A stretch of 64,000 nucleotides of DNA from the NCBI RefSeq assembly GCF_016808335.1, contig NC_053143.1, forward strand, positions 50,375,441 through 50,439,440. Reading direction: 5' to 3'. A program made the translations under genes and the position numbers. Source of the DNA: Panicum virgatum (Eukaryota > Streptophyta > Magnoliopsida > Poales > Poaceae). Of the stretch, positions 9,766-20,676 are shown one piece after another. The first letter of the stretch is position 1; the number at the start of each line of letters is the position of its first letter. The notes beneath the pieces were generated by a model. The model had not been told where the DNA came from and ran no database searches. It was given only the letters and a program-made list of their open reading frames with translations.

Positions 9766-10055
9766 TTAAAGAAAACTATACAAGCACATGATTAAGAGAT
9801 TATCTCACAAAGAATGTGATTATAGCTTTAGGGCTGGGCTCGTATTTCCATGCGGGTGGCCCGATTAAGGTGGTGCCATACAATCCAGCCCGACTAGGCG
9901 CAGTGCCCGTGCCCATGTGCGGCCGGGCCGGGCCGGGCCGTGCTGCAACAACGGGTCGCGCAGCCCAGGAGCAGCGAGGCCAGCACACCGGCACACAGCA
10001 CCCGCACCCGCACCCGCACCCACACTGTACTGTACCGCCTGATGGGCCTGGCCTG
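9766..10055. other. 3' flank of the RLK pseudogene
   Basis: GC-rich, low-complexity sequence (gggccgggcc and cacccg runs near 9920-10020). It lies downstream of the RLK stop and would form its 3' UTR. The equivalent in unit 2 (42091-42358) lacks the cacccg expansion. Confidence 0.5.
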
Positions 10056-11725
10056 CTACCCGTGGGCCGCTGAAACCTCCATCGCCGAGGAAAACGCTTC
10101 TCTGACCGCCACGACCTCAGCGTAGACGCGGCCGATCGCCGGCCGGTCTCCCGGCGAGTCCGCGGCGCACTTCAGCCCGAGCTCGGCGAGCCGCTCGACG
10201 CAGCTCCGGACTCCGAGGGCCGCCCGATCCTCGTAGCACCCGTCGGAGCCGCGTCGTCCTGCTGCTTCGACTTCGCCGGCGCCGTCGTGGTGCGGGGCGA
10301 GTAGCAGCAGGCTGCTGTCCAGGACCTCGCCGACGTTCTGTGGGAGCACGGCCTCGACGAGCCCGCGGAGGCTCAGCCCGCCCTCGAACGGGCCGTCGGT
10401 GGGGCGCCTCCCCGTGATCATCTCCAGCAGGATGACGCCGTAGCTGTAGACGTCGCCTGCTGTCGAGAGTCGAGACCTCCAGTCTCCAGATCCATCCCGT
10501 ACTCTGTGGAAATACAGACAAACATTTAGTGGTCATTCCCATTCTTTAGAAAAAAGTTATTTGATTTTGCATTATTGGTAGCTCAGTGAAGATCAATTTC
10601 CTCAAAACATATTGTATTTAAATTACATGTGTACTGCATCCGTTTAAAATTGTAAGTCGTTTTGGTAAATCTAATACATAGATTTTACTGTGCGTCTAGA
10701 TAAATGCTATATATAGATCCATGGCAAAATTTATACATCTAGATTTGCTAAAACAACCTATAATTCGAAACGGAGGGAGTATGCATGAATAAGTTCTCAC
10801 CCGGCGCGATGTATCCAATGGATCCTCTTGGCCCGGCGATGTTTATTGAACTCATAACCCTAGCTGAAGAATCACGACCGTGCAGAAACTTGGCCAATCC
10901 GAAGTCGCTAACGTGAGCAACCATGTTGTGGAGGTAGTCCAAGGCAGCAGCAATGTCCACGGCTACCAGGATTCTTGAACCTAGGTTCAGCATCCTGCCT
11001 GTCCTTTTGTTCTCTTGTGTGTCCACCTTCGAAGAATGGAGCCAGCTTTCCAGGGTGCCATTGCCCATGTACTCAAGGATCAGGGCCTTGAACTCGTTTC
11101 CCGTTTGGTCCAGGCTTGAGCACAGGCTGATCACGCGTATCAGGTTCCGGTGGCGAGTGTTTCTTAACGCCTCACATTCAGCAAAGGTCTTTGGTGCTCC
11201 AAGTTGGTCGAGCTTGAACACCTTGACCGCAACTGGGTCTGGGTGCGCCTCGAACTTGAATGTAGCTTTGTATACAGTTCCAAACTGTCCGGATCCAACT
11301 AGGTTGTCCGATGAGAATTCATTCGTCGCATCGGCAATGTCAGAGTACGAGATCTTCGTCAGTTCCTTGCATGGTGGGTCAAGACGCCGGTTCTTGAAGT
11401 GAATTCTCTTCTTGCAGATGATGATGAGTGCAGAACATGCAGTCAAAACCATCACAGCACTGGCAAGAGGAACTGCTACTGATATGATGTAGGAAGTCTT
11501 GTTTCTTCTTGTTGCTGTCGCCGACATGCAAACTGGTAACTGCAGCACTGGATCTGTTGCACATAGCTTCTTGTTTCCTTGTAGGAGTACCTTGCTTGAA
11601 TTGCCGAACACACCACCAGTAGGGACAGCTCCCTCAAGGTTGTTGAATGATAAATTGAGGAGCTGCAAGGTGTTAAAGGTCTCCAGAAAAACTGGGATTT
11701 CACCAGACAGATTATTTTGGGAAAG
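10056..11725 (-). pseudogene. LRR-XII receptor kinase pseudogene, 3' part (kinase)
   Basis: This is the kinase half of the unit 1 LRR-RLK, cut off from its 5' half by the Copia element at 11726-20676. Exon 1 runs to 10801 and exon 2 from 10503 to the stop at 10056. Relative to the intact gene at 42359-46174 it has a 63-bp in-frame deletion at ~10925 that removes 21 residues including the HCDLKPSN catalytic loop, and a 3-bp deletion near 11186. Exon 2 contains two 7-bp tandem duplications (10461-10490, net +14) that shift the frame. The GSGQFG loop, VAVK lysine and DFGLAK remain. It cannot encode an active kinase. Confidence 0.92.
10632..10781. mobile_element. Stowaway-like MITE in the RLK intron
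   Basis: The ends tactgcatccgttt and ..aaacggagggagta are inverted and bounded by TA, as for Tc1/mariner-type Stowaway elements. It fills half of the intron. The copy in unit 2 is at 42921-43070. Confidence 0.7.
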
Positions 11726-12798
11726 TGAGATGCCCGTGGGGCTAGGACCTTGTGATGAGTGATTGAACAACACAGTGTGCGTGTGACGTTTCTCTTGGTT
11801 GGTGTCGTTGCAGGTGATAGGTGGAGACTGAACATGCGGCGACGTGTGAAGAATGAAGATATGATGCCACGCCGATGGACTGAGAGCGGTGAAGGGTGGA
11901 TCAAGACTTGCGTTCGAGGGATTTGAGATCGTGCGGTGTATGTCTACTATACCTGACGACACAGCGAGAGAACGTTAGTGGACGGTTTCTTGGTTAAGCC
12001 ACAAAACCAAGATCCCGGACGTTCGTTGCGGCGGACGTGGCCGAAGATGGGGACAATTGTCGATCGCGAGAAGATTCCGGATCATCGTGCGGCGAGATCA
12101 CGGGACGTCATGGTGCTAGATGGAAGGATCGCGGACATCGAGATTGTTTGCCGTGGAGGATGATATTGCGTGATACGCGCCGATTACGTTAATTTGATTT
12201 ACGTAATGGCAAATTTGTAATTTAGATAGTGGCACCCTATGGGTTATAAATATGCGGCACCTAGGATTGAGGGGTATGCGTTTTTAGGGTTTTTTTGGGG
12301 GGGGGGGGCGTTGCTACAGTAGCCGCCGTGAACAGTAGCCGCCTCCCTGAAGCTCTTCTTGCGTGCACTCTTCTCTCCAGTCTAGCCTAGGGTTTAATTC
12401 CTAGTGAGGGATTTTTGTTGATCTCTCTAATCAAGAGAGGGAGGACGATCGGGCGGAGGCTAGATGCAATTCTGTAAGAACAAGTACTTGGTTTAATACT
12501 TTATCATTAAGTATTGTTCTTCGTTTCATTGCATCGTGCCTATTTGTTCTTCGTCAGGTTTATCGTCGGTTTCAATCTAGGTTTTCTTGATCCGTATTTT
12601 ATATTTAATTTCCTTGCATAATATTTTGAGAATAGATTTCTAGTGATCTTGTAAACCTATGTTTTGAGTTTCCTCGCGTTTGGATCTAATTTGCTAAAGT
12701 TCTTGAAATTTGGGAGTTTGATCTGTTTGCTTCCGTGCGAAATTATTTTTGAGTTGCTCCCATTCACCCCCCCTCTGGTCGCATTTTCCGGTCCTACA
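11726..12798 (+). repeat. Copia 5' LTR (1073 bp)
   Basis: It starts tgagatgccc and ends ggtcctaca. It contains a run of 12 G near 12297-12308 and CG-rich ctacagtagccgcc repeats. Compared with the 3' LTR I see one substitution (A at 11977), 6 more G in the run, and no 29-bp insertion. These account exactly for the 23-bp length difference. Confidence 0.95.
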
Positions 12799-12800
12799 AT

Positions 12801-12817
12801 TGGTATCAGAGCCGGTT
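12801..12817 (+). other. Copia primer-binding site
   Basis: tggtatcagagccggtt, two bases after the 5' LTR, is the usual complement of the plant initiator tRNA-Met 3' end used to prime minus-strand synthesis. Confidence 0.9.
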
Positions 12818-12864
12818 AAGGTTTTCTCATACCTAATCTGTTGTGAAATTCACTTGTGGCGATC

Positions 12865-15249
12865 ATGACTTCGTCTTCACATCCACCTGCTTTTGATGGA
12901 ACCGATTACCCGTACTGGAAGGCTCGCATGAGTGCCTTTCTCAAGGGGAAAGGGATTGCGATTTGGAATATTACAATTGATACGACTTATGTGATTCCAG
13001 TTGATCCCTCAAATGCAGCTCACGCTACAAAATATGAAAACAATAACAAAGCTGTAGATTTTCTCTTTGCTGCTTTGAGCAAATCTGAATTTGATCGTGT
13101 TTCTGACAAACAAGTTGCTCATGAGATTTGGTCTACTCTACAAAATTTTCATGAGGGCACCAACGCAGTGAAGATCCGGTTATTTGAAACTTACAGGCGC
13201 GAATATGATAATTTTATGCAATCGCCTGGTGAGTCTATCGAAAATCTTTTCGCTCGATTTTTGAGTCTTGTCAACAAAATGAAAGCCAACATAACGGTTA
13301 TGCCGTATGATGATCATGCAAGGGCTCTCAAATTGTTGCATGCACTCGACTTGGATGTTTGGGGCACAAAAGTGGAAGCGATTGTTGAGTCTACTAATTA
13401 TGAGACTCTTACAACTGATGAGCTTTTCAGTAAGCTTAAATCCAAAGAGATCGACATCCAATTTCGAAAAAAGCTTAACAATCCCACAGCTGGTTCTTCT
13501 TCAAATATTCCAATGGCTTTGGTTTCTGGGAGTACTAACACTAATGCTAATCTTTCATCTACTCCTAGTTTTGCTTTGTCCTCCTTGTGCCATATTGCAG
13601 ATGATGAGTTGGAGGTATTTGATGATGATCAGCTTGTTTTGCTCACCAACAAGTTCAAGCGGGTATATGAAAACAGGCGAAATAGAAGGCGTTCAGAAGG
13701 ATGCTTCAACTGTGGTGAGCGTGGACACTTCATTGCTGATTGTCCAAGCAAGGTGAAGGCACCGGAGCATGGCAACAGCTACAGGCGCCAGGAACAATCA
13801 AGGGACAGGAAGAACAAGAGTGATAGGCGTGGGAGAAAGAAGGGACAACAGAAGTTTACTGACAAGCAAATCAAGAAGGCTGCACATGTTCTCTTTTCTT
13901 CGCTGGGTAGCTTTGATTCAGATGCCTCCTACAACTCTAGTGATTCAGAGTCCGAAGATGAGAAGCCCAAAAAGACCAATGATGGAGGACTCTGTTTTCT
14001 TGCTGACATCAAGGGAGGCATGTGCACTATGGCTTTAAATGAGGGTGATGCATATGACTGTAGCAACGACTCTTCTGATAATGAGGTACAAAATTCTGCT
14101 GAAGAAGAAATTGAAGAGTTGACTAAACTTGTTGATAAACAAAATAAAATTCTAGCAAGACTTAAGGCTGATCATGATAGAATATCTGCTGAATTAAAAA
14201 CACTAAAAGATGCTACACCTGTTGCTGTAGAATGTGAGGAATGTTCTATTCATATGGTTTCTATTTCTGAATTGCAATCTAAGCATGCTGTTTTAGTTGA
14301 TAAATTTGATTGTGCTAAGATTGAATTGGAAGAACTTCGCTCTCGTTCTGTTTTACTTGGTGCTTGTGCTACTTGTCCAATTTTGCAAACTGAGTTGAAT
14401 GTTGCTAAATGTCATATTGTTCAGTTGGAGAAACACACTTGTCCTGTTTTACCTGAGTGTTTGACTTGTCCTACTTTTGTTGCTGAAATTTCCATCTTAA
14501 AGAAGGACAATGCTGCTTTAGAAGAAGAAAACACTCATTTGAGAACAATCCTTGGTTGGTGTTCTGTGCGTGAGCCCCAGATTGGTATGACTATTGCACA
14601 AATTAAAAGGGGTGAACATTTTGGTGTTGGTTATGATTTGAAGCGTACTTTTGGTAAAAAGAATGCAGATGGTGAGAACAATGGGCCTACTCCCAGTGAG
14701 AAGAGTCCACCGGTCTCACCTGAAGGTTTTGTGGTAGAACCTCCCAAGTCTGTTCCTAAAAAGCAGGTTTGGAGGGTTAAACCCAAACACTTTAAAAGCC
14801 TGAATAACACATGGCCACCAACTTGTGAACATTTGGATAACCTTAAGCCTGATTTTTCTGGTTCCACTTCTAAGGCTAAGGTTGTCGTTGCTCCTACTCA
14901 AAATATTTACCATTGCGATTTTTGTGATCGTGATGGTCATTTGGCGGAGTTTTGCTTCCGTAGGAAGCGTGCTGAACGACGTGATCGGTACCCTGCACAT
15001 GGTGCCTATGATCGTAGTGACTCTAGACGTGCGCCAGTTGTTCGCTTTTCTAGTTTTCGCTCACGTAATAGTGCCCCTGCGTCATATAGGAATGACATGC
15101 CACATTTTCCCCCTCGTGGGCATCTTCGTTCTTTCGAGAGATTTGATTTTGCTAATGCTTCTTTTGAGCAAATGGCCCAGCACTGGTTTTCATTGCATTA
15201 TCCTAACCCCAGTGTTGAGTCATTAGCTCACTCTCGTGTTCGTTATTGA
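12865..15249 (+). CDS. gag: Copia gag polyprotein region
   Basis: From the ATG at 12865 the frame encodes about 794 residues, long for a Copia Gag. The N-terminus (DGTDYPYWKARM) is the common Copia gag head. A CCHC zinc knuckle (CFNCGERGHFIADC) lies near residue 275-290. A coiled-coil rich middle holds several Cys-containing repeats (VECEECS, CATCPIL), and a second knuckle-like motif (CDFCDRDGHLAEFC) lies near residue 690. It forms the virus-like particle and packages RNA. The frame ends at a TGA (15247-15249) and pol continues in the same frame directly after it. Confidence 0.9.
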   Translation: MTSSSHPPAFDGTDYPYWKARMSAFLKGKGIAIWNITIDTTYVIPVDPSNAAHATKYENNNKAVDFLFAALSKSEFDRVSDKQVAHEIWSTLQNFHEGTNAVKIRLFETYRREYDNFMQSPGESIENLFARFLSLVNKMKANITVMPYDDHARALKLLHALDLDVWGTKVEAIVESTNYETLTTDELFSKLKSKEIDIQFRKKLNNPTAGSSSNIPMALVSGSTNTNANLSSTPSFALSSLCHIADDELEVFDDDQLVLLTNKFKRVYENRRNRRRSEGCFNCGERGHFIADCPSKVKAPEHGNSYRRQEQSRDRKNKSDRRGRKKGQQKFTDKQIKKAAHVLFSSLGSFDSDASYNSSDSESEDEKPKKTNDGGLCFLADIKGGMCTMALNEGDAYDCSNDSSDNEVQNSAEEEIEELTKLVDKQNKILARLKADHDRISAELKTLKDATPVAVECEECSIHMVSISELQSKHAVLVDKFDCAKIELEELRSRSVLLGACATCPILQTELNVAKCHIVQLEKHTCPVLPECLTCPTFVAEISILKKDNAALEEENTHLRTILGWCSVREPQIGMTIAQIKRGEHFGVGYDLKRTFGKKNADGENNGPTPSEKSPPVSPEGFVVEPPKSVPKKQVWRVKPKHFKSLNNTWPPTCEHLDNLKPDFSGSTSKAKVVVAPTQNIYHCDFCDRDGHLAEFCFRRKRAERRDRYPAHGAYDRSDSRRAPVVRFSSFRSRNSAPASYRNDMPHFPPRGHLRSFERFDFANASFEQMAQHWFSLHYPNPSVESLAHSRVRY

Positions 15250-18200
15250 TTGCAGGATGGAGGCGAGGAGAACATATGGATAATGGACTCTGGTTGTTCG
15301 CGTCACATGACCGGAGATGATAGATGGTTCTCCAGCCTCACCCCCGCGAGCGGTAAAGAATACATTACATTCGGGGACAATAGTAAAGGAAAAGTGATGG
15401 CACATGGGTGTATCAAGGTAACCAATAAATTCATGCTAAAGGACGTCGCGAAGGTACGGAACTTACATTATAACTTGCTTTCTGTCTCACAACTTCTTGA
15501 TGATGGTTTTGAAGTGCGTTTTAAGAAAGGCAATTCGCGAGTTCTAGATTCTATCGGTAACCTTGTTTGTCAAATCTCCCCCTTTGGACGAATTTTCATG
15601 GTTGATTTCTCTAAATCTTTTGGACAAGCTCGTTGTTTGGTTGCTCATGGTTCTCTCCCCATTTGGAAGTGGCATCGTCGTTTGGGTCACTTGAGCTTTG
15701 ATTTACTATGCCGTTTGAGTTCGATGGGTTTGATAGATGGTTTACCGAAACTCAAGTTTGAGAAAGATTTGGTTTGTGCTCCTTGCAAACATGGCAAAAT
15801 GATTGCGGCTTCTCATGCACCTGTGACTCAGGTGATGACAGAACGACCGGGTGAGTTGTTACATATGGATACTGTAGGTCCAGCCCGTGTCCGTTCTGCT
15901 GGTGGGAAGTGGTATGTGCTCGTCATTGTGGATGATTTTTCTCGTTATTCATGGGTGTTCTTTTTGGAATCCAAGGATGAGGCTTTTCAATTTATTCATG
16001 ATCTTGTTCTAAAGCTGAAAAATGAGTTATCCAATAATGTCGTTAGAGCAATTCGCAGTGATAATGGCACAGAATTCAAGAATGCTCGAATGAAAGCTTT
16101 TTGTTCAGAACAGGGTCTTGATCATCAGTTTTCCTCACCGTATGTCCCCCCTCAGAATGGTGTTGTTGAAAGGAAAAATCGAACGCTTGTTGAGATGGCT
16201 AAGACAATGCTTGATGAACATAAAACCCCTAGACGTTTTTGGGCTGAGGCGATTAATACCGCTTGCTATGTTGCTAATCGTATTTTTCTGAGAGCTTTTC
16301 TGGGGAAAACATCTTATGAGTTGAGATATGGTCGTTGTCCAAAAGTTTCTCATTTTCGCGTATTTGGTTGTAAATGCTTTATTCTGAAAAAAGGAAATTT
16401 GGACAAATTTGAATCACGTTCTTCTGATGGGTTGTTCTTGGGGTATGCTTTGCAAGGGCGAGCTTACCGGGTTCTTAATCTTGATACTAATCGCATCGAG
16501 GAGACATGTGAGGTCACCTTCGACGAGACGATGCCTTGTTTCTCTTCTGCTTTTGAGTGTGCAGGTGATGATGAGATTGGACAAAACATTTTTGAAGATG
16601 AGGTTGATGGACTTGACGATGATGATGATGCAACAGAGGATCCAGCTGTGCTCAAGGCAACTCCCATTCAGACGCCTAGCAGCACGATAGACGAAGGGCC
16701 TTCAGAGCTTTTCACATCCACAGCAGATCCTCCAGCTATACCTACTGTTGATCATGAACCAGCTACAATTGAGGGGGAGGCAACTTCTGTTAGAACAGCA
16801 CCTCGACATATTCAGCGTCGCCATCCACCTCAACAAATGATAGGTAACTTGAATGAGCGCACAACAAGGTATAAATCTAGAAATCAATGTGTCCTTGCGC
16901 ATTCTGCATTTGTTGCCTCTTTTGAACCCCGTGATGTTGGACATGCGCTGTCTGATTCTAATTGGGTCAATGCCATGCATGAGGAGTTAGAAAATTTTGA
17001 ACGGAATCAGGTTTGGGTTTTGGTTGATCCACCTTTTTCTTGCAAACCAATTGGTACTAAATGGGTTTTTAAGAACAAACAAGGGGAAGATGGTCTTGTT
17101 GTCAGAAACAAAGCCAGATTGGTGGCTCAGGGTTTCTGTCAAAAGGAGGGTATTGATTATGGTGAAACTTTTGCTCCTGTTGCTCGTTTAGAAGCTATTC
17201 GCATTTTGCTTGCTTTTGCTGCCTCACGTGGTTTTAAGCTTTATCAAATGGACGTGAAGGGTGCCTTTTTGAATGGGTATATAGAAGAGGAAGTTTATGT
17301 TAAACAACCCCCTGGTTTTGAACATCCTAAATTTCCTAATCATGTTTTCAAGTTACAAAAGGCTTTATATGGGTTGAAGCAAGCACCTCGTGCTTGGTAT
17401 GCTAGACTGAAAACTTTTCTACTTGAAAATGGGTTCAAAATGGGTTCTGTTGATAAAACTTTATTTCTCCTCAGACAAGGCAATAATTCTCTAATAGTTC
17501 AGATATACGTGGATGATATCATTTTTGGTGGTTCGTCTCATTTTCTTGTTGCAAAGTTTGCAGAATCAATGAGTAAGGAGTTTGAGATGTCTATGATGGG
17601 TGAGTTGACCTTTTTCCTAGGATTGCAAATTAAACAAACACAGGAAGGGACATTTGTGCATCAGGGAAAATATACAATGGATGTCCTGAAGAAGTTTGAC
17701 ATGGCTGATGCTAAGCCAATTTCAACGCCCATTCCGACTAGCGCAGCTTTGGATGCTGATGAAGATGGAGAATCCGTGGATCAGAAGGAATATAGAAGCA
17801 TGATTGGGTCACTTTTGTACTTGACTGCGACGAGACCGGATATACACTTTGTTGTGTGCCTGTGCGCTCGTTTTCAGGCGTCTCCCAGGACCTCTCACCG
17901 TCAGGCGGTGAAGCGCATAATGAGGTACCTTCGTTTCACTCCTGAATTTGGTCTTTGGTACTCTGTTTCTTCGACGCTCAGTTTGTGTGGTTATTCGGAT
18001 GCTGATTTTGCTGGGTGTCGTTTGGATAGAAAATCTACATCAGGTACTTGCCAGTTTTTGGGTTCTTCTCTTGTTTCTTGGTCCTCTAGAAAACAATCCA
18101 ATGTTGCTCAATCTACTACAGAGGCCGAGTATGTTGCTGCTGCTAGTTGTTGTTCTCAGCTTTTATGGATGATAGCTACCCTTCGCGATTTTGGTTTGTC

Positions 18201-18450
18201 GTTTTCTCATGTTCCTCTATTGTGTGATAGCACCAGTGCCATCAGTGTTGCTAAGAATCCTGTGCTGCATTCTAAAATGAAACATATTGATGTTCGTTAT
18301 CATTTTCTAAGAGATCATGTTGAAAAGGGTGATATTGAGCTTAAGCATGTTGATACTAGTCAGCAGTTGGCTGATATTTTAACTAAACCACTCGATCAAG
18401 CCACGTTTGCACGTTTGCGTGGTGAGTTTGGTGTGTGTTATCCTTTCTAG
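15250..18450 (+). CDS. pol: Copia pol: protease, integrase, reverse transcriptase, RNase H
   Basis: The open frame of 1066 codons starts right after the gag TGA and has no ATG before the protease motif ([10 protein letters not shown]). Domains in order: protease, GAG-pre-integrase ([15 protein letters not shown]), integrase core with D..D..E ([27 protein letters not shown] QNGVVERKN), RT with YVDDIIFGG, and RNase H ([17 protein letters not shown]). All key residues seen are intact. Expression must use TGA readthrough, or splicing: ttgattgcag at 15246-15255 resembles a 3' splice site. The element looks autonomous. Confidence 0.93.
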   Translation: MQDGGEENIWIMDSGCSRHMTGDDRWFSSLTPASGKEYITFGDNSKGKVMAHGCIKVTNKFMLKDVAKVRNLHYNLLSVSQLLDDGFEVRFKKGNSRVLDSIGNLVCQISPFGRIFMVDFSKSFGQARCLVAHGSLPIWKWHRRLGHLSFDLLCRLSSMGLIDGLPKLKFEKDLVCAPCKHGKMIAASHAPVTQVMTERPGELLHMDTVGPARVRSAGGKWYVLVIVDDFSRYSWVFFLESKDEAFQFIHDLVLKLKNELSNNVVRAIRSDNGTEFKNARMKAFCSEQGLDHQFSSPYVPPQNGVVERKNRTLVEMAKTMLDEHKTPRRFWAEAINTACYVANRIFLRAFLGKTSYELRYGRCPKVSHFRVFGCKCFILKKGNLDKFESRSSDGLFLGYALQGRAYRVLNLDTNRIEETCEVTFDETMPCFSSAFECAGDDEIGQNIFEDEVDGLDDDDDATEDPAVLKATPIQTPSSTIDEGPSELFTSTADPPAIPTVDHEPATIEGEATSVRTAPRHIQRRHPPQQMIGNLNERTTRYKSRNQCVLAHSAFVASFEPRDVGHALSDSNWVNAMHEELENFERNQVWVLVDPPFSCKPIGTKWVFKNKQGEDGLVVRNKARLVAQGFCQKEGIDYGETFAPVARLEAIRILLAFAASRGFKLYQMDVKGAFLNGYIEEEVYVKQPPGFEHPKFPNHVFKLQKALYGLKQAPRAWYARLKTFLLENGFKMGSVDKTLFLLRQGNNSLIVQIYVDDIIFGGSSHFLVAKFAESMSKEFEMSMMGELTFFLGLQIKQTQEGTFVHQGKYTMDVLKKFDMADAKPISTPIPTSAALDADEDGESVDQKEYRSMIGSLLYLTATRPDIHFVVCLCARFQASPRTSHRQAVKRIMRYLRFTPEFGLWYSVSSTLSLCGYSDADFAGCRLDRKSTSGTCQFLGSSLVSWSSRKQSNVAQSTTEAEYVAAASCCSQLLWMIATLRDFGLSFSHVPLLCDSTSAISVAKNPVLHSKMKHIDVRYHFLRDHVEKGDIELKHVDTSQQLADILTKPLDQATFARLRGEFGVCYPF

Positions 18451-18864
18451 TATCAATGTTTTTGTCGCTTCGGTTACATATGCCTTATACTTGTTTCAGC
18501 GAATTTGTGATAAATGCCTTTGGAGAGGTTGTGATGCTTTGGGTGACCATATTTTGTTTTGAAAACAGCACACAGATACTTCATGATTTTATCAGGCTTG
18601 TTTACATGTTCTTGTTCTAGTATCTGGTTGAATACTCGACATATATCTTGCTCACGGTTCGGTTTTGGCTCCTTTCAATGGGTCAAAGACCGGTTCGTCA
18701 CTGTGAATGTAGCTTCTTTTGGGCCTATGAAAGAACAAATGTTCTTTGTGTCGCAAAGACACACATGAACCGGGCACTCTATAGTCCAGGGGCTGTCAAA
18801 AGATCCCAGATCAGCAGGGACAACAAAAGAAAAATGGGTTCAGTATTCAGCATATAACATTGGG

Positions 18865-18946
<82 letters not shown>

Positions 18947-19580
18947 CTGAGATTTGGGTTTGTATATACAGACTTGTGCTTTAGGCATGGCAGCCTAAGT
19001 TGGTTACTCACAGCTTGCCCCAGTCGCAGGTGTTGTGTGTGCCACGGGTTTGTCTTTCATGGCATAGACCTGATTCAAGCATTTGCAGTGAACTTTGATT
19101 GGAAGCTTTGTTACCCATCGTGTGAGCTTGCTATATGTCTTGTCTTCAGCTTGATACTGGCCTTGAATTTGTTTGCATGGTCTGACTAATTGGTTTTCAA
19201 AAGGCTCTAATTTAAATTTCTATGGTCATTGCATTGTGTTGCTGCTTTTCTGAACAGCTGGTTTTGCTGGTTCGCTGGTATAAGTATTTGATATATGTCT
19301 CTGAAGCTTCTATCTGTGCCGTCCCCTCATGTATCTTTTACTTGATGGAGTGCTTTGTCAACAAGGGGGAGAATGAGTGACACAAATTCATTTTGCAGGG
19401 GGAGTTAATTTTTCTTGCTGAGATTATGCTTTTGAAATGTTGCTGAGTCTCAGGGGGAGGTTGAGTTTGAGCATTTTGACAGGGGGAGTTTGTCAGCTTT
19501 GGAGCTTTTCAGTTACTCTTGTATTTGTCTTGATTGTGTCGAGCCTAGCTTTTGTTGCTAGCACTCATCAAGGGGGAGAT
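18451..19580 (+). other. Copia 3' spacer with repeated polypurine tracts
   Basis: This ~1.1 kb between pol and the 3' LTR shows no convincing envelope-like ORF. Purine tracts with an agggggag core recur near 19368, 19398, 19453, 19483 and 19571, the last adjoining the 3' LTR and presumably priming plus-strand synthesis. Multiple tracts are a Sirevirus trait. Confidence 0.8.
18869..18942. repeat. (AT)n microsatellite
   Basis: An uninterrupted run of about 36 AT dinucleotides lies in the Copia 3' spacer. The length is prone to polymorphism and assembly error. Confidence 0.95.
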
Positions 19581-20676
19581 TGAGATGCCCGTGGGGCTAG
19601 GACCTTGTGATGAGTGATTGAACAACACAGTGTGCGTGTGACGTTTCTCTTGGTTGGTGTCGTTGCAGGTGATAGGTGGAGACTGAACATGCGGCGACGT
19701 GTGAAGAATGAAGATATGATGCCACGCCGATGGACTGAGAGCGGTGAAGGGTGGATCAAGACTTGCGTTCGAGGGATTTGAGATCGTGCGGTGTATGTCT
19801 ACTATACCTGACGACACAGCGAGAGAACGTTGGTGGACGGTTTCTTGGTTAAGCCACAAAACCAAGATCCCGGACGTTCGTTGCGGCGGACGTGGCCGAA
19901 GATGGGGACAATTGTCGATCGCGAGAAGATTCCGGATCATCGTGCGGCGAGATCACGGGACGTCATGGTGCTAGATGGAAGGATCGCGGACATCGAGATT
20001 GTTTGCCGTGGAGGATGATATTGCGTGATACGCGCCGATTACGTTAATTTGATTTACGTAATGGCAAATTTGTAATTTAGATAGTGGCACCCTATGGGTT
20101 ATAAATATGCGGCACCTAGGATTGAGGGGTATGCGTTTTTAGGGTTTTTTTGGGGGGCGTTGCTACAGTAGCCGCCGTGAACAGTTCCGCGCTACAGTAG
20201 CCGCTGTGAACAGTAGCCGCCTCCCTGAAGCTCTTCTTGCGTGCACTCTTCTCTCCAGTCTAGCCTAGGGTTTAATTCCTAGTGAGGGATTTTTGTTGAT
20301 CTCTCTAATCAAGAGAGGGAGGACGATCGGGCGGAGGCTAGATGCAATTCTGTAAGAACAAGTACTTGGTTTAATACTTTATCATTAAGTATTGTTCTTC
20401 GTTTCATTGCATCGTGCCTATTTGTTCTTCGTCAGGTTTATCGTCGGTTTCAATCTAGGTTTTCTTGATCCGTATTTTATATTTAATTTCCTTGCATAAT
20501 ATTTTGAGAATAGATTTCTAGTGATCTTGTAAACCTATGTTTTGAGTTTCCTCGCGTTTGGATCTAATTTGCTAAAGTTCTTGAAATTTGGGAGTTTGAT
20601 CTGTTTGCTTCCGTGCGAAATTATTTTTGAGTTGCTCCCATTCACCCCCCCTCTGGTCGCATTTTCCGGTCCTACA
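19581..20676 (+). repeat. Copia 3' LTR (1096 bp)
   Basis: It is the same sequence as 11726-12798, with G at 19832, a shorter G run and a 29-bp insertion near 20187-20215. That insertion creates a second ctacagtagccgc repeat, probably a slippage or recombination product. Confidence 0.95.

Larger units (their letters stand above)
11726..20676 (+). mobile_element. Full-length Sirevirus-type Copia LTR retrotransposon (8951 bp)
   Basis: The element has TG..CA LTRs, a 5-bp target duplication GAAAG (11721-11725 and 20677-20681), a primer-binding site complementary to initiator tRNA-Met, gag and pol in Copia order (integrase before RT), and repeated polypurine tracts before the 3' LTR. Long gag, a long 3' spacer and multiple polypurine tracts fit the Sirevirus lineage. 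It sits in the opposite orientation inside the unit 1 LRR-RLK; unit 2 keeps the empty site. The LTRs differ by one substitution, a 29-bp insertion and a G-run length, so the insertion is young. Confidence 0.95.

Noticed and set aside
18860..19189. Envelope-like gene in the Sirevirus 3' spacer
   Set aside because: The only sizeable frame is translated AT microsatellite plus short tail. No TM or coiled-coil envelope features are seen.
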